This document shows positions 1 to 8,306 of a stretch of DNA of 64,000 nucleotides, piece after piece. Below the pieces are notes generated by a model, which was given only the letters and a program-made list of their open reading frames with translations, was not told the origin of the DNA and made no database searches. Origin of the DNA: Trichomonas vaginalis G3 (Eukaryota > Parabasalia > Trichomonadida > Trichomonadidae). The stretch's first letter is position 1. Each line of letters begins with the position of its first letter. The stretch is from NCBI RefSeq assembly GCF_026262505.1, contig NC_067203.1:21371411-21435410 (forward strand). Reading direction: 5' to 3'. The translations under genes were made by a program, and so were the position numbers.

Positions 1-836
1 AAGAGTTGTGCTTCAATGTAGAGACAGTCCTTATGGTCTGGAGGTAAGAACACTGGGCAGTTATGGTCATGAGTGGAGAACATGTCTATCCAAAACTCAC
101 GATTGAAGCCAGTTAATTTATAGTATTTAGGGTTAGGAAGTGGTGAAGTTCTTGTATGACCAATGAACTCATTTTCAACTCCCTTACTTAAGTTTGAATA
201 TAATATAGCTTGCTTTCTATCCCAAATACCAGGTGTTACAATCTTTGAAAATTCATTTTTCCTCGGAAGCATTGCATCATAATTGAAAACATTCTTGAAA
301 TCATCACTTGGTTCAGAGATTTGAAATCTTATACGTAATGGATTTTTTTTCTTTTTAGCTACTTCATTGAATGGTGAATATATAACAAACTGACAGTCAT
401 GAGTTCCATCTTCATTTTCATTAAATTCATAATGAAAGTCTATAAGTTGTGGCTGACTACCTTCTTCTTTCAGTTGTGCAAGAAACTCACGTAAAGGCTG
501 TAAAGTTTGTACTTCAATGTTAAACTTTTTCTCGAACATCTCATTAAATGAAGTCATACATTGCAACAATGTTGTATCGTCTTTAAAGTATTTGTATATG
601 TGAATGTTTTGGGCGCTTAAAGACTGTTCGTCATTTTCTATCTCGACTTGAAGTATAAAGTCAACCTTTCTGAAAGCATGTGTTATATACATAGATGTTA
701 TGCCAATGTACTTCTCTTCATTTATGTTCACAATCCAGTCTGTTGGAAAACTTAAAACGTTACTCTGTTCCCCTTTATTTTTGACGTCAGGGTTTTCACT
801 ACTGAACGCAACAGATAAAGGTATTTGTCTATACAT
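1..836 (-). CDS. Unrecognised element 1 protein, C-terminus outside the window
   Basis: An open frame runs on the minus strand from an ATG at 836 to the window edge, at least 278 codons without a stop; it starts MYRQIPLSVAFSSENPDV. I do not recognise the family. It is a mixed alpha/beta sequence with many aromatic residues and no membrane segment or signal peptide. It lies at the same relative place (minus strand, near the small genes) as the capsid-accessory-like gene of element 2 at 26339-27187 and has a vaguely similar central stretch, so a virion surface or penton-like role is possible but unproven. The start follows an A/T-rich leader (ATAAAAAATAAACC on the plus strand). Unlike most element 1 genes it shows no frameshift. 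Confidence 0.7.
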   Translation of the reverse strand, partial: MYRQIPLSVAFSSENPDVKNKGEQSNVLSFPTDWIVNINEEKYIGITSMYITHAFRKVDFILQVEIENDEQSLSAQNIHIYKYFKDDTTLLQCMTSFNEMFEKKFNIEVQTLQPLREFLAQLKEEGSQPQLIDFHYEFNENEDGTHDCQFVIYSPFNEVAKKKKNPLRIRFQISEPSDDFKNVFNYDAMLPRKNEFSKIVTPGIWDRKQAILYSNLSKGVENEFIGHTRTSPLPNPKYYKLTGFNREFWIDMFSTHDHNCPVFLPPDHKDCLYIEAQL

Positions 837-861
837 TTAATTCGGATAAAAAATAAACCAT

Positions 862-1120
862 TTACTCTTTCTTTGCTTCAGCTTCTTTAGCTTTTGCTTC
901 AGCTTCTTCTCTAGCTTTCTTCGCCAGTAGTCTTGGGTTCTTTTGTCTTCAGCAGCTAATGCAGCAAGTTGTTTTCACTAAGTTTTCTCTTTGGTCTCTC
1001 TGGCTTTTGTTCTTGTTTTTGTTCCTTCAGTTCGGATAAAATTTGCTCACGAATTTCTTTCTTCAATGCTTCAACATCTATGACCCCTTGGGTCTTGTCC
1101 GTAGGGCTTGTCTGAGTCAT
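862..1120 (-). pseudogene. Small charged coiled-coil-like protein, frameshifted
   Basis: From ATG 1120 the frame reads MTQTSPTDKTQG and then a Lys/Glu/Gln-rich helix, and meets a stop near 956. A neighbouring frame continues with a highly charged Ala/Lys/Glu helix (AREEAEAKAKEAEAKKE) ending at a TAA at 862-864. The charge pattern runs straight across the junction, so I read this as one gene of about 85 residues with one or two single-base frameshifts. No family is recognised. It sits between the long minus-strand gene (1-836) and the divergent plus-strand genes. Confidence 0.45.
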
Positions 1121-1205
1121 TTGACTGCAGATAAAAAACAAAATTAAAACTTTAACCGATGTAAAATGAGCTTGTCAAAATCAGAGCGAGAGTCTATTAT
1201 ATTAA

Positions 1206-1585
1206 ATGACGCAAGAGAGAATACAACATCCTTTCTATTACGTAAGTCAGAGTAAAGATGGTAAAATATACGTAAGAAAAAGAAAGGTTCCATTAGCGAA
1301 TGCAGAAAGCGACAACATTAAGGTGTATGGCAAGGGTGAAGTCCACGAAGCCCATATAAAACCTTCTGTTCAAACTGAGCCACCAAAGAACAAGAAGAAA
1401 AAAGCCAGATGTACTTTCAATAACGAACCAAGAGCTTATTGCAAAGTTCGTGAATTTCATTGAAAAACAAAACCGAGTCAAAGAATCCTGACCCGCCAGT
1501 GAAAGAAGTTGAGACAAAAGAGAATGTACAGTTCATTGAAAATGTCAAGAAAAACTTCCACCACGAATGCCAAGAAGAAGAGTGA
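1206..1585 (+). pseudogene. Small element 1 protein of the 'KDGR' type, frameshifted
   Basis: Begins MTQERIQHPFYYVSQSKDGK and continues with a basic segment. The frame closes at 1463, but other frames carry on with compatible sequence (KEVETKENVQFIENVKK) to a TGA at 1583-1585. The early pattern (aromatics, KDGKIYVRKRKVPL) resembles 3748-3984 (KDGRVQFRKIKQPL) and, more weakly, 30149-30519 (KNGTASISKRNR), so it belongs to a small virus-specific family with a short beta-like N-terminus and a charged helical tail. Function unknown. Its ATG directly follows an A/T-rich stretch, and it is divergent from the gene at 862-1120. Confidence 0.45.
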
Positions 1586-1627
1586 GGAATAATGAAGTAA
1601 ATAGATATTTTTATCTGAAGTAAATAC

Positions 1628-3199
1628 ATGCAGAACGAACAGTTAAACGAAATTACTCCAGCAGAGCATATTCATCAGATTCGCTCATATTTCGATATCA
1701 TAGACAATGCAGTTCAAATTGGTGACACTAATAGAAAATATTCTGACGCAAAGATTCCATCACAACCTGGAACTGCTAAAGATAACACATGGGTAACATT
1801 CAATCTCTCACCTCCTGGTGAAAATATGTTGGACCTTTACAATACATTCATTACGTATAAAATGGAAGGTCAATTTATTGTAGATAAAGAAATTGGTTCA
1901 GGTTCCAATAAAACAAACCCACCAGGATTTTGGATTGGTTTCGATGACGCTTTCTATGCAGTTGCTGGATATCAAATCCTTGCAAATGGTCGTATCGTAT
2001 ATTCTCAAGACAACGCAAGAGAAGAAGCATATATAACTTCAAACTCACAAACTACCGAACAAATAAAGAAAGTAGATGTTTTCTCAAAGACTCGACATGA
2101 AGATGTATGGAGTCATTCGGGAACATGCAGAACAGGACAAATTGTTAGTGGTCCAATTACAGCAGGAAAATCATTTGATTTTAAGCTTCGTTTAAGAATT
2201 CCAGTTAGAAGATTCCTTCCATTAGAAGCTATTCGATTTATTCCAGCTTTTGCAGGAAACATTCAGCTTAAAGTAAAGTTCAGTAGCGACGCCTTACAAT
2301 GCACATCTATATCTGTAAATGATATCATTGCTTTCAATCCAACTCTTAAAGTTGCATTTGCTTCAGATTCAAATCCACCGACAAATAAATTTGTTCCATG
2401 GAATGAACCATTCACTATGATAACGAAGCAGTAGAAGCTAGTGGAACAGTTACTATTACAACTGTAACCCAGCAACTATTTCGAACAAAGATGGATTTTA
2501 ATGAATGTTTCATTCATCCAAAGTCATTCTCTTTAGACCCTAACATTTATACAGAACTTGTAGAACATTATACAAACGAGGCTTTATGTTTTCCTGTTAA
2601 AGTTATGGATTGGATTCCTATGGACGGTTCATTCTCAAAGAATACAGATAGTTCAAGTGCAATATTTACAGCAGCTTATACGCCTATTAATGTTAAAGTA
2701 TTTGGGCACTATTTAGAAAGAAAGACAACTATTATGTTAATTTTGAGAACCCTAAGTTTAAATATCTTCAGCTTTCCATGGGAGCTTATGGAAATATGCT
2801 GCAGAACCTGAAAAATCATATGGACCTGTATTTTATGAAATGGTTGCGAACGCTTGCAATACAAACAATGATATGATAGGATTTAATGAAGATGTTATGA
2901 GGTCATTGGTGGATGATGGTAGTGTGGAACATAAATGGGATAGCTATGACAACACACATTTCTTATGTGGTTTTCCAACAGAAGTGGACTTTTGCTTCCA
3001 GCAAGGTCAAACATCTACTGCTCCAATAACATACAAATTGTCTGTTAAAGGACCTATTGAACTAGCAACTGAAAATGTACCAAAGCCACTTATTGGATTT
3101 ATGAGGGATTGTTGCTTTGCCATTCAGGTGCGTGCTAATGGAATCCCGATAATAAGATTAGATGACTATAACTTAGCTACGGACGACAGTGAGGAATAA
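1628..3199 (+). pseudogene. Candidate major capsid protein of element 1, frameshifted
   Basis: About 524 codons, read in frame 2 to about 2430, frame 1 to about 2800, then frame 2 again to the stop at 3197-3199, so at least two single-base shifts. The best landmark is RRFLPLEAIRFIPAFAGNIQ near residue 200, which aligns with SSFLIFRFLRYLPNWAGKIS of the intact 534-residue capsid candidate of element 2 (42436-44040); the flanking RLRIPV/KLRVPL also matches. Length and position suit a double-jelly-roll capsid protein of the polinton type (inference). A leader with GATATTTTTATCTGAAG precedes the ATG. It is too different from the element 2 protein to be the same lineage. Confidence 0.6.
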
Positions 3200-3228
3200 A
3201 GGATGAACGTTTATTTTAAAGCTTATAA

Positions 3229-3699
3229 ATGAGTTCTTCATCAAGCTCTCGTGAACCTTCATCATCTATGAAACAAACTTTACCAAACGATTATGGAGCA
3301 CCTATTGAATATTTCTTACGAGCTGCACAATGGCAAAGAGCAGTCTCACCAAGGTTAGGTGTTCCACCAGCTCCTGTCAAAAATAGCATTTGGTCAAGTC
3401 CTTATATAAAATATGGTCTCCCACTAGGTTTGCTAGCTACAGCAGGAGCAGTTATGATGTTGAAAAGAAATAAAGCAAATGTTGTAAATAATACAGAAGT
3501 AGCTGAAGTTAAACAAACTCCAACACCCTCGCCAAAACCAACGTCAAAACCAACGCCTTCACAAGCAAAACCTTCAATGACTCCTGAACCTATGGAAGTA
3601 CAAACTCCTGTTCAAAAGTCAACTCCTAAACCGACTCCAACATTTAAACCAGAACCTACTTCTCAAATAAATCGTAAAACTCCTGCGTTTCCTTACTGA
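3229..3699 (+). CDS. Pro/Thr-rich single-pass membrane protein
   Basis: 156 residues. A Ser-rich N-terminus is followed by about 45 soluble residues, one hydrophobic segment at about residues 65-82 (KYGLPLGLLATAGAVMML) closed by a basic KRNK, and a long Pro/Thr/Lys tail with repeated PTPSPKPTSKPTP-like units. This is the architecture of a type III or tail-exposed virion membrane or spike-anchor protein; I recognise no family. It follows the capsid gene by 29 bp, in the same direction, after TTTATTTTAAAGC. The frame is intact, in contrast to the capsid gene upstream. Confidence 0.65.
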   Translation: MSSSSSSREPSSSMKQTLPNDYGAPIEYFLRAAQWQRAVSPRLGVPPAPVKNSIWSSPYIKYGLPLGLLATAGAVMMLKRNKANVVNNTEVAEVKQTPTPSPKPTSKPTPSQAKPSMTPEPMEVQTPVQKSTPKPTPTFKPEPTSQINRKTPAFPY

Positions 3700-3747
3700 A
3701 AAAATAACGTTATTTTTATTTAATATTAAAATTTTTATTTGATTGAA

Positions 3748-3984
3748 ATGACAAATAAAGTCACTGAAGCAATGAAACAAAAGTTTTTGGTAGAATACAT
3801 TAAATCAGGAACTATTCCAGAAGGTTTTTACATTCATACTATGAAGGATGGTAGAGTTCAGTTTAGAAAGATAAAGCAACCATTAGATAAAGAAGGAATT
3901 TTGAGAAAGATTAAACTTCATGAGGACAACATTGCTGAACTTAAGAAGAAGTTAGAAGAGTTGGAGAAAGGAAGAGAGTTATAA
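3748..3984 (+). CDS. Small coiled-coil 'KDGR' protein
   Basis: 78 residues from the ATG at 3748; the frame is open a little further upstream but only to a TTG, and the A/T-rich leader (AATTTTTATTTGATTGAA) ends at this ATG. The N-terminal half contains GFYIHTMKDGRVQFRKIKQPL and the C-terminal half is a strongly charged heptad-like helix (NIAELKKKLEELEKGREL). The same layout occurs at 1206-1585 and, more loosely, at 30149-30519. Function unknown; a small DNA- or protein-binding dimer would fit the composition. A perfect inverted repeat follows at 4003-4034. Confidence 0.6.
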   Translation: MTNKVTEAMKQKFLVEYIKSGTIPEGFYIHTMKDGRVQFRKIKQPLDKEGILRKIKLHEDNIAELKKKLEELEKGREL

Positions 3985-4002
3985 AGCAATGAATTCAACA
4001 GG

Positions 4003-4034
4003 GTAGAAAAGAGGTTAGATCTAACCTTCTACCC
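4003..4034. repeat. Inverted-repeat hairpin after an element 1 gene
   Basis: GGGTAGAA, spacer, GGTTAGATCTAACC, TTCTACCC: a stem of eight bases encloses a perfect 14-base palindrome. It is followed by TAAGTTTATTTTTG. The same hairpin family recurs after or between genes of elements 2 and 3 (36238-36275, 52258-52305, 62247-62291, 63297-63345, 63457-63505). It could end transcription, punctuate RNA or bind a protein; only the sequence repetition is seen. Confidence 0.7.
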
Positions 4035-4123
4035 TAAGTTTATTTTTGTGCTATGTTTTCATACGTGTGAGGGTGGTGATATCATTAATTTTTAAGTTTA
4101 TTTTTTATTTTATTTTTATATAA

Positions 4124-4450
4124 ATGACGAAAACTATTGAGATAACAAACTACAACGGTCATGAGTTCAAGAATTTGTTCTTCGTTCCTCGTGAAAATAC
4201 ATTCTATCAGATACGAGGGAGAAAAGGTAAAGTTAGTTTGAGCGTTTATGAAGGAATGAAGAATGGAAAGTTTATACAAGCATACGATACAAACGGTAAA
4301 CGTGTTTCATTAGCTTTGTCAAAACTTACATACATTCATTTTGACAGTGACTTTGACTCTGACGATTGGAGTGACAGCAGCGATACTGAAGAATATGAAC
4401 TATTGTGTGAAGCACAGCAATGGGAAGCGCTGCAATACTTTTGTAAATGA
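4124..4450 (+). CDS. Stand-alone relative of the C-terminal domain of the element 3 HNH protein
   Basis: 108 residues starting at the ATG right after TATTTTTATATAA. Residues 4-70 resemble the last 70 residues of the HNH endonuclease at 59607-60191: IEITNY versus IEITDY, NTFYQIRGRKGKVSL versus DSFYFYTGVNYRKLQV, and DTNGKRVSLAL versus DTDGKHVHILL. The tail is acidic (DSDFDSDDWSDSSDTEE) and is absent from the HNH protein. There is no HNH motif, so it should not cut DNA; it may be a free DNA-binding or regulatory module. It is the last gene before the terminal hairpin of element 1. Confidence 0.6.
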   Translation: MTKTIEITNYNGHEFKNLFFVPRENTFYQIRGRKGKVSLSVYEGMKNGKFIQAYDTNGKRVSLALSKLTYIHFDSDFDSDDWSDSSDTEEYELLCEAQQWEALQYFCK

Positions 4451-4609
4451 GAACGTTTATTTTTTCATTAGTGAAGTCGTTTGTGAAAACGTTAGTGAGG
4501 TGAAGTGGTTGGCGGTTTTGTAAATATTTAAGGTTAAGTTAGTGTTGTCGTTTGTGTTGTCGTTTGTGTTGTAAAATATACGTTAACGGTTTTGTAAAGT
4601 GTCAAATTC
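4451..4609. other. Element 1 terminal spacer, no gene
   Basis: GT-rich direct repeats (GTCGTTTGTGTT and relatives such as AGTCGTTTGTGAAAACG) fill the stretch between the last gene and the terminal hairpin. No open frame of note. Confidence 0.5.
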
Positions 4610-4658
4610 ACATAACAAGTGTAAGGAGGCGCGCAGTGCCTCAGTACACTTGTTATGT
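4610..4658. repeat. Terminal hairpin of element 1
   Basis: ACATAACAAGTGTA (4610-4623) and TACACTTGTTATGT (4645-4658) are perfect 14-bp inverted arms. Inside them lies a second stem, GAGGC (4626-4630) with GCCTC (4638-4642). Viral-looking genes end just before it and host-type repeats begin after it, so I take it as the right tip of element 1. Element 2 and element 3 tips also carry a nested two-stem hairpin with different sequence. The other end of element 1 is outside the window, so no target duplication can be read. Confidence 0.6.
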
Positions 4659-4747
4659 ATACTAACTTTGGCCATCTAATTCAATTATGATCTTTGAAAA
4701 ATAGGTGAAATAAAACTAAACATAAATGTAAAACTAGGGATATGAAA

Positions 4748-5134
4748 TTTTGGTTGTACACCACTTGTATGTGCCGGATACCATTGTGTCAAATTTTTTC
4801 TGAAATTAACTTTAAAAGTACTAAGTAAGATCATGAGATATAGCAATATATGTTTAAACCAACTTATATTTTGGTTGTACACCACTTGTATGTGCCGGAT
4901 ACCATTGTGTCAAATTTTTTCTGAAATTAACTTTAAAAGTACTAAGTAAGATCATGAGATATAGCAATATATGTTTAAACCAACTTATATTTTGGTTGTA
5001 CACCACTTGTATGTGCCGGATACCATTGTGTCAAATTTTTTCTGAAATTAACTTTAAAAGTACTAAGTAAGATCATGAGATATAGCAATATATGTTTAAA
5101 CCAACTTATATTTTGGTTGCACACCACTTATATG
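4748..5134. repeat. Tandem repeat, 121-bp unit, about 3.2 copies
   Basis: The word TGGTTGTACACCACTTGTAT recurs at 4751, 4872 and 4993 and in a changed form at 5114, giving a 121-bp period. The copies are almost identical. A further 1.2 copies lie separately at 6797-6945, so the unit is also dispersed. No coding potential. Confidence 0.9.
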
Positions 5135-5217
5135 GAGTGTGGTAGAATTTACGAAAAAGTGACAATAGAAAAGTGACGCTTAACCTTAAATTTTCAAACA
5201 CTATTTTTGATTGTATT

Positions 5218-5690
5218 TTGTTATTTATATATTTATATATATAAATATATTTATATATGTATATTTATATATGTATATTTATATATGTATATTTATATAT
5301 GTATATTTATATATGTATATTTATATATGTATATTTATATATGTATATTTATATATGTATATTTATATATGTATATTTATATATGTATATTTATATATGT
5401 ATATTTATATATGTATATTTATATATGTATATTTATATATGTATATTTATATATGTATATATTTATATATGTATATATTTATATATGTATATATTTATAT
5501 ATGTATATATTTATATATGTATATATTTATATATGTATATATTTATATATGTATATATTTATATATGTATATATTTATATATGTATATATTTATATATGT
5601 ATATATTTATATATGTATATATTTATATATGTATATATTTATATATGTATATATTTATATATGTATATATTTATATATGTATATATTTAA
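5218..5690. repeat. TA-rich microsatellite with a period switch from 14 to 16 bp
   Basis: Repeats of TATATTTATATATG (14 bp) run to about 5452, then switch sharply to TATATATTTATATATG (16 bp) until 5690. The long open frames here (Tyr/Ile/Met/Cys only) are by-products of the repeat. Confidence 0.95.
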
Positions 5691-5965
5691 AAGACGGTGG
5701 TTCACCAACATGATTATGAAAATGATGTCCATTTACAAATCTGTATTGATTAGATTTCATTTCAAAGGTAAAGTTAGCACTACAACTTCCCCATCTACAG
5801 TAATGTCTAATAATTGTTACTCCATCTGAATTCAAATGCGAATCTTTCCGATAATTGCAGTTAGCACGCATCTCTGCTTGAACTCCATATTGAAGATAAT
5901 GAATGAAATCAATATATTGTTTTGTATCAGCAAGGGTGCAGGAACGGATTGATTCATTTAAAAAA
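5690..5965 (-). pseudogene. MULE-type transposase zinc-finger fragment
   Basis: The minus-strand frame gives CTLADTKQYIDFIHYL, then [20 protein letters not shown] and [10 protein letters not shown]. The Cys...Cys...His-x-His spacing is that of the FLYWCH/FAR1-like zinc finger found at the N-terminus of Mutator-like transposases and related proteins. The frame has no obvious start upstream and runs into the microsatellite downstream, so only a fragment of about 85 residues remains. It would bind transposon ends in an intact protein; here it is a relic. Family call from motif memory only. Confidence 0.45.
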
Positions 5966-6054
5966 TGAAAAAAGTGAGAATTGTAAATAATTAAGGTTAA
6001 TATTGAATAAATAATACATCAAACTAGTTTTAGAGTTGATAGTAAGAAGCGAAG

Positions 6055-6508
6055 AACACTACCAGTAAGATACAGCAGTAGTAGCTGCTTCATGCTGCAT
6101 TGAGTATTGTTGAATAATTTGAAGTAGTGGTTTTTGAAATCAGCACCCCTATGAGAGCGCTGGCGACCGAAGCACCACTAGTAAGATTGTGTATTAGAAA
6201 CTGCTTCATGCTGTGTTGAGTAAGCTTCGATGTCTTTGTAGGATAGCTTTCTGAGAGCGAAACAAGATAGTGTTGAAAAAAATTTTTGAAAATCTGAGAG
6301 ACTGTGCAAGAGCCAACGACCAAAACACTACCAGTAAGATACAGCAGTAGTAGCTGCTTCATGCTGCATTGAGTATTGTTGAATAATTTGAAGTAGTGGT
6401 TTTTGAAATCAGCACCCCTATGAGAGCGCTGGCGACCGAAGCACCACTAGTAAGATTGTGTATTAGAAACTGCTTCATGCTGTGTTGAGTAAGCTTCGAT
6501 ATCTTTAT
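6055..6508. repeat. Direct repeat, 269-bp period, about 1.7 copies
   Basis: ACCAGTAAGATACAGCAGTA occurs at 6061 and 6330, and the sequence that follows is the same in both copies until about 6505. Within each copy the phrases around 'ACTGCTTCATGCTG' occur twice in a diverged form, so the unit is itself a degenerate double. The 90-codon minus-strand frame across it is not a multiple of the period and I do not call it a gene. Confidence 0.85.
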
Positions 6509-7217
6509 CAGACCACCTTTAAATTAACCACTCACATTCTCACTGTGGTCCATCTAAAATTTGTAAACTTTATGACATAAAATTATATTATATGCAGGAT
6601 CCCACCTATTACTTAATCTTTTTGGAATAAATGTTTTATAATATTTATTGATTGATTGTAATTTTTTGTATAAAAAAGTTTTTTATTTATATTAAAAATA
6701 TATTCGGTTAATGATATTATCTTATAATTTGTAAATAAATCTAGTAATAAAATAACTTTAATAGTTGGTGTCACTTTTTCGAAAATTCTGGTTTTTTCTT
6801 AAAAGTACTAAGTAAGATCATGAGATATAGCAATATATGTTTAAACCAACTTATATTTTGGTTGTACACCACTTGTATGTGCCGGATACCATTGTGTCAA
6901 ATTTTTTCTGAAATTAACTTTAAAAGTACTAAGTAAGATCATTTATTTTTGCATAATATAATGCCAATATGGTTTCTTTTGATTTTATTTCATTTATAAG
7001 CAAATCAGATTTACCCAAAAACTCCACTCCATAAGCGTTCATTTGCTAAATTAAAAAGTGACAATGGGCTAGTCTGTCCCTTTCTCATTCACTCAATTTC
7101 AAATTTTAAATTTGCCAGCATATTTAATTATAATTCAAAATATATGAAGTATTCTACGGAAAATGAATTAGGCACTTTATTTTAGGCATAATACATACAA
7201 AATTTTTACTCTGAGAT
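6509..7217. other. Host intergenic DNA with one dispersed 121-bp repeat copy
   Basis: Very AT-rich. 6797-6945 matches the tandem repeat unit of 4748-5134. Apart from that I see no gene, RNA or regulatory signal that I can support. Confidence 0.6.
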
Positions 7218-8306
7218 TTAATTTCTAACAAAAGATTTTTTCATTCTGTCTGATTTGACGCTAAATGACATTCTCTTCATATTTGTAGTAGTCTTCGTGA
7301 ATGGAAGGCTCAATCTCCTTTGACATAATGGAATAGTCTGGCTAACTTCAACAATTTTATAATCTATATTCATTTTACTGATAGGTTCGCTTGCAGGGAA
7401 GTGCTTCTTTGTTATTTGTTCATTTCTAATAATTTGCAATAATCCACAACGATTTACAGGATTTTTTGAATAGCAACTTGACGAAAAGACTGTTATCAGT
7501 CCACCATCAAAGAGCTCTTTGTAGCCATCAACACATTGATGAGAACGAATTATAGTTTTCAAATTATTATTTTGCAAGAATTTATTAACGGCAGAACCTC
7601 CATAAACAAAACCTTTACCTCTATTGTTATTTGTGTATTGCTGAATCATCTCACTTGGATCGCTCCATAAAATAGAATCCAAAATCTGTGAAAATTTGGT
7701 TTCTGTATCTACGGAAAATATTGGGCGTTCTATTTGCTCAATCTGATTTAAAGAAACAAATCCTGGTCCTAAACCTCCGTGCATACATAAGTGTTCTTGG
7801 TTTACAAGTGCTGCAAGAGGTATGCAAGAAAAGCAGTCGTGAAATGCTTCATAAACATCATCGTCATATACTTCAAAGACTTGCTTCTTGAATCCGTATT
7901 CATTGTTCATATTATCGAATTCATGATTTCCACGAATCATAAACACCTTTGTAGGATAAGCTAACTTCATTGCTAGAATTAGTACTATCGATTCAATTGA
8001 TAAATCTCCTTTGTCAACATAATCACCTAAAAATACAAATCCAATAGACATTTGAAGTCCTGTAAATGAGATAATTCTAAGAAGGTCTTTAAGATTTCCA
8101 TGTATATCTCCTATGATGTTAAAATCTCCTTCTAATCGCAATAATGTTGGCTCAATTCTAAAAATTTCTTTGCATTTTCTTAATAAATCTATCAAGTCTG
8201 TCTTCTTCAATCGCGGGACAGTAATTTGCTCAGTGTTTGTATTATGATCTAAGCTGAAATAATGAAGTAGTGGAATATATGAGTCGAGTATGCTACGCGA
8301 TAGCAT
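7218..8306 (-). CDS. Divergent PPP-family serine/threonine protein phosphatase
   Basis: 362 residues. The metallophosphoesterase signature is complete: GDIHG (residues about 67-71), GDYVDKGD (about 95-102), RGNHEFDN (about 125-132), HGGLGPGF (about 175-182) and RSHQCVDGY (about 250-258). These hold the two metals and the catalytic base, so a protein Ser/Thr phosphatase activity in the cytoplasm or nucleus is expected. The usual SAPNYC loop is replaced by FSSSCYSKN, and a basic C-terminal tail of about 60 residues (TTTNMKRMSFSVKSDRMKK) is extra. Size and motif order match PP1/PP2A/calcineurin-like enzymes; the exact subtype is unclear. Parabasalids hold large families of such genes without introns. 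It is flanked by repeats, with no neighbour in an operon sense. Confidence 0.9.
   Translation of the reverse strand: MLSRSILDSYIPLLHYFSLDHNTNTEQITVPRLKKTDLIDLLRKCKEIFRIEPTLLRLEGDFNIIGDIHGNLKDLLRIISFTGLQMSIGFVFLGDYVDKGDLSIESIVLILAMKLAYPTKVFMIRGNHEFDNMNNEYGFKKQVFEVYDDDVYEAFHDCFSCIPLAALVNQEHLCMHGGLGPGFVSLNQIEQIERPIFSVDTETKFSQILDSILWSDPSEMIQQYTNNNRGKGFVYGGSAVNKFLQNNNLKTIIRSHQCVDGYKELFDGGLITVFSSSCYSKNPVNRCGLLQIIRNEQITKKHFPASEPISKMNIDYKIVEVSQTIPLCQRRLSLPFTKTTTNMKRMSFSVKSDRMKKSFVRN

Larger units (their letters stand above)
1..4660. mobile_element. Element 1: right end of an integrated polinton-like virus
   Basis: Contiguous viral-type genes (long minus-strand gene, capsid candidate, membrane protein, small coiled-coil proteins) with A/T-rich leaders run up to the terminal hairpin. 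Several genes carry frameshifts, so the copy looks inactive. The capsid candidate shares only key motifs with those of elements 2 and 3, so this is a separate lineage. Replication and integration genes would lie to the left of the window. Confidence 0.65.

Noticed and set aside
5207-5829. Three overlapping frames of 159-190 codons of Tyr/Ile/Met/Cys
   Set aside because: Pure translation of the TA-rich microsatellite.
6090-6362. 90-codon minus-strand frame (MKQLLLLYLTGSVLVVG)
   Set aside because: Lies across a 269-bp direct repeat whose period is not a multiple of three, with no domain or leader.
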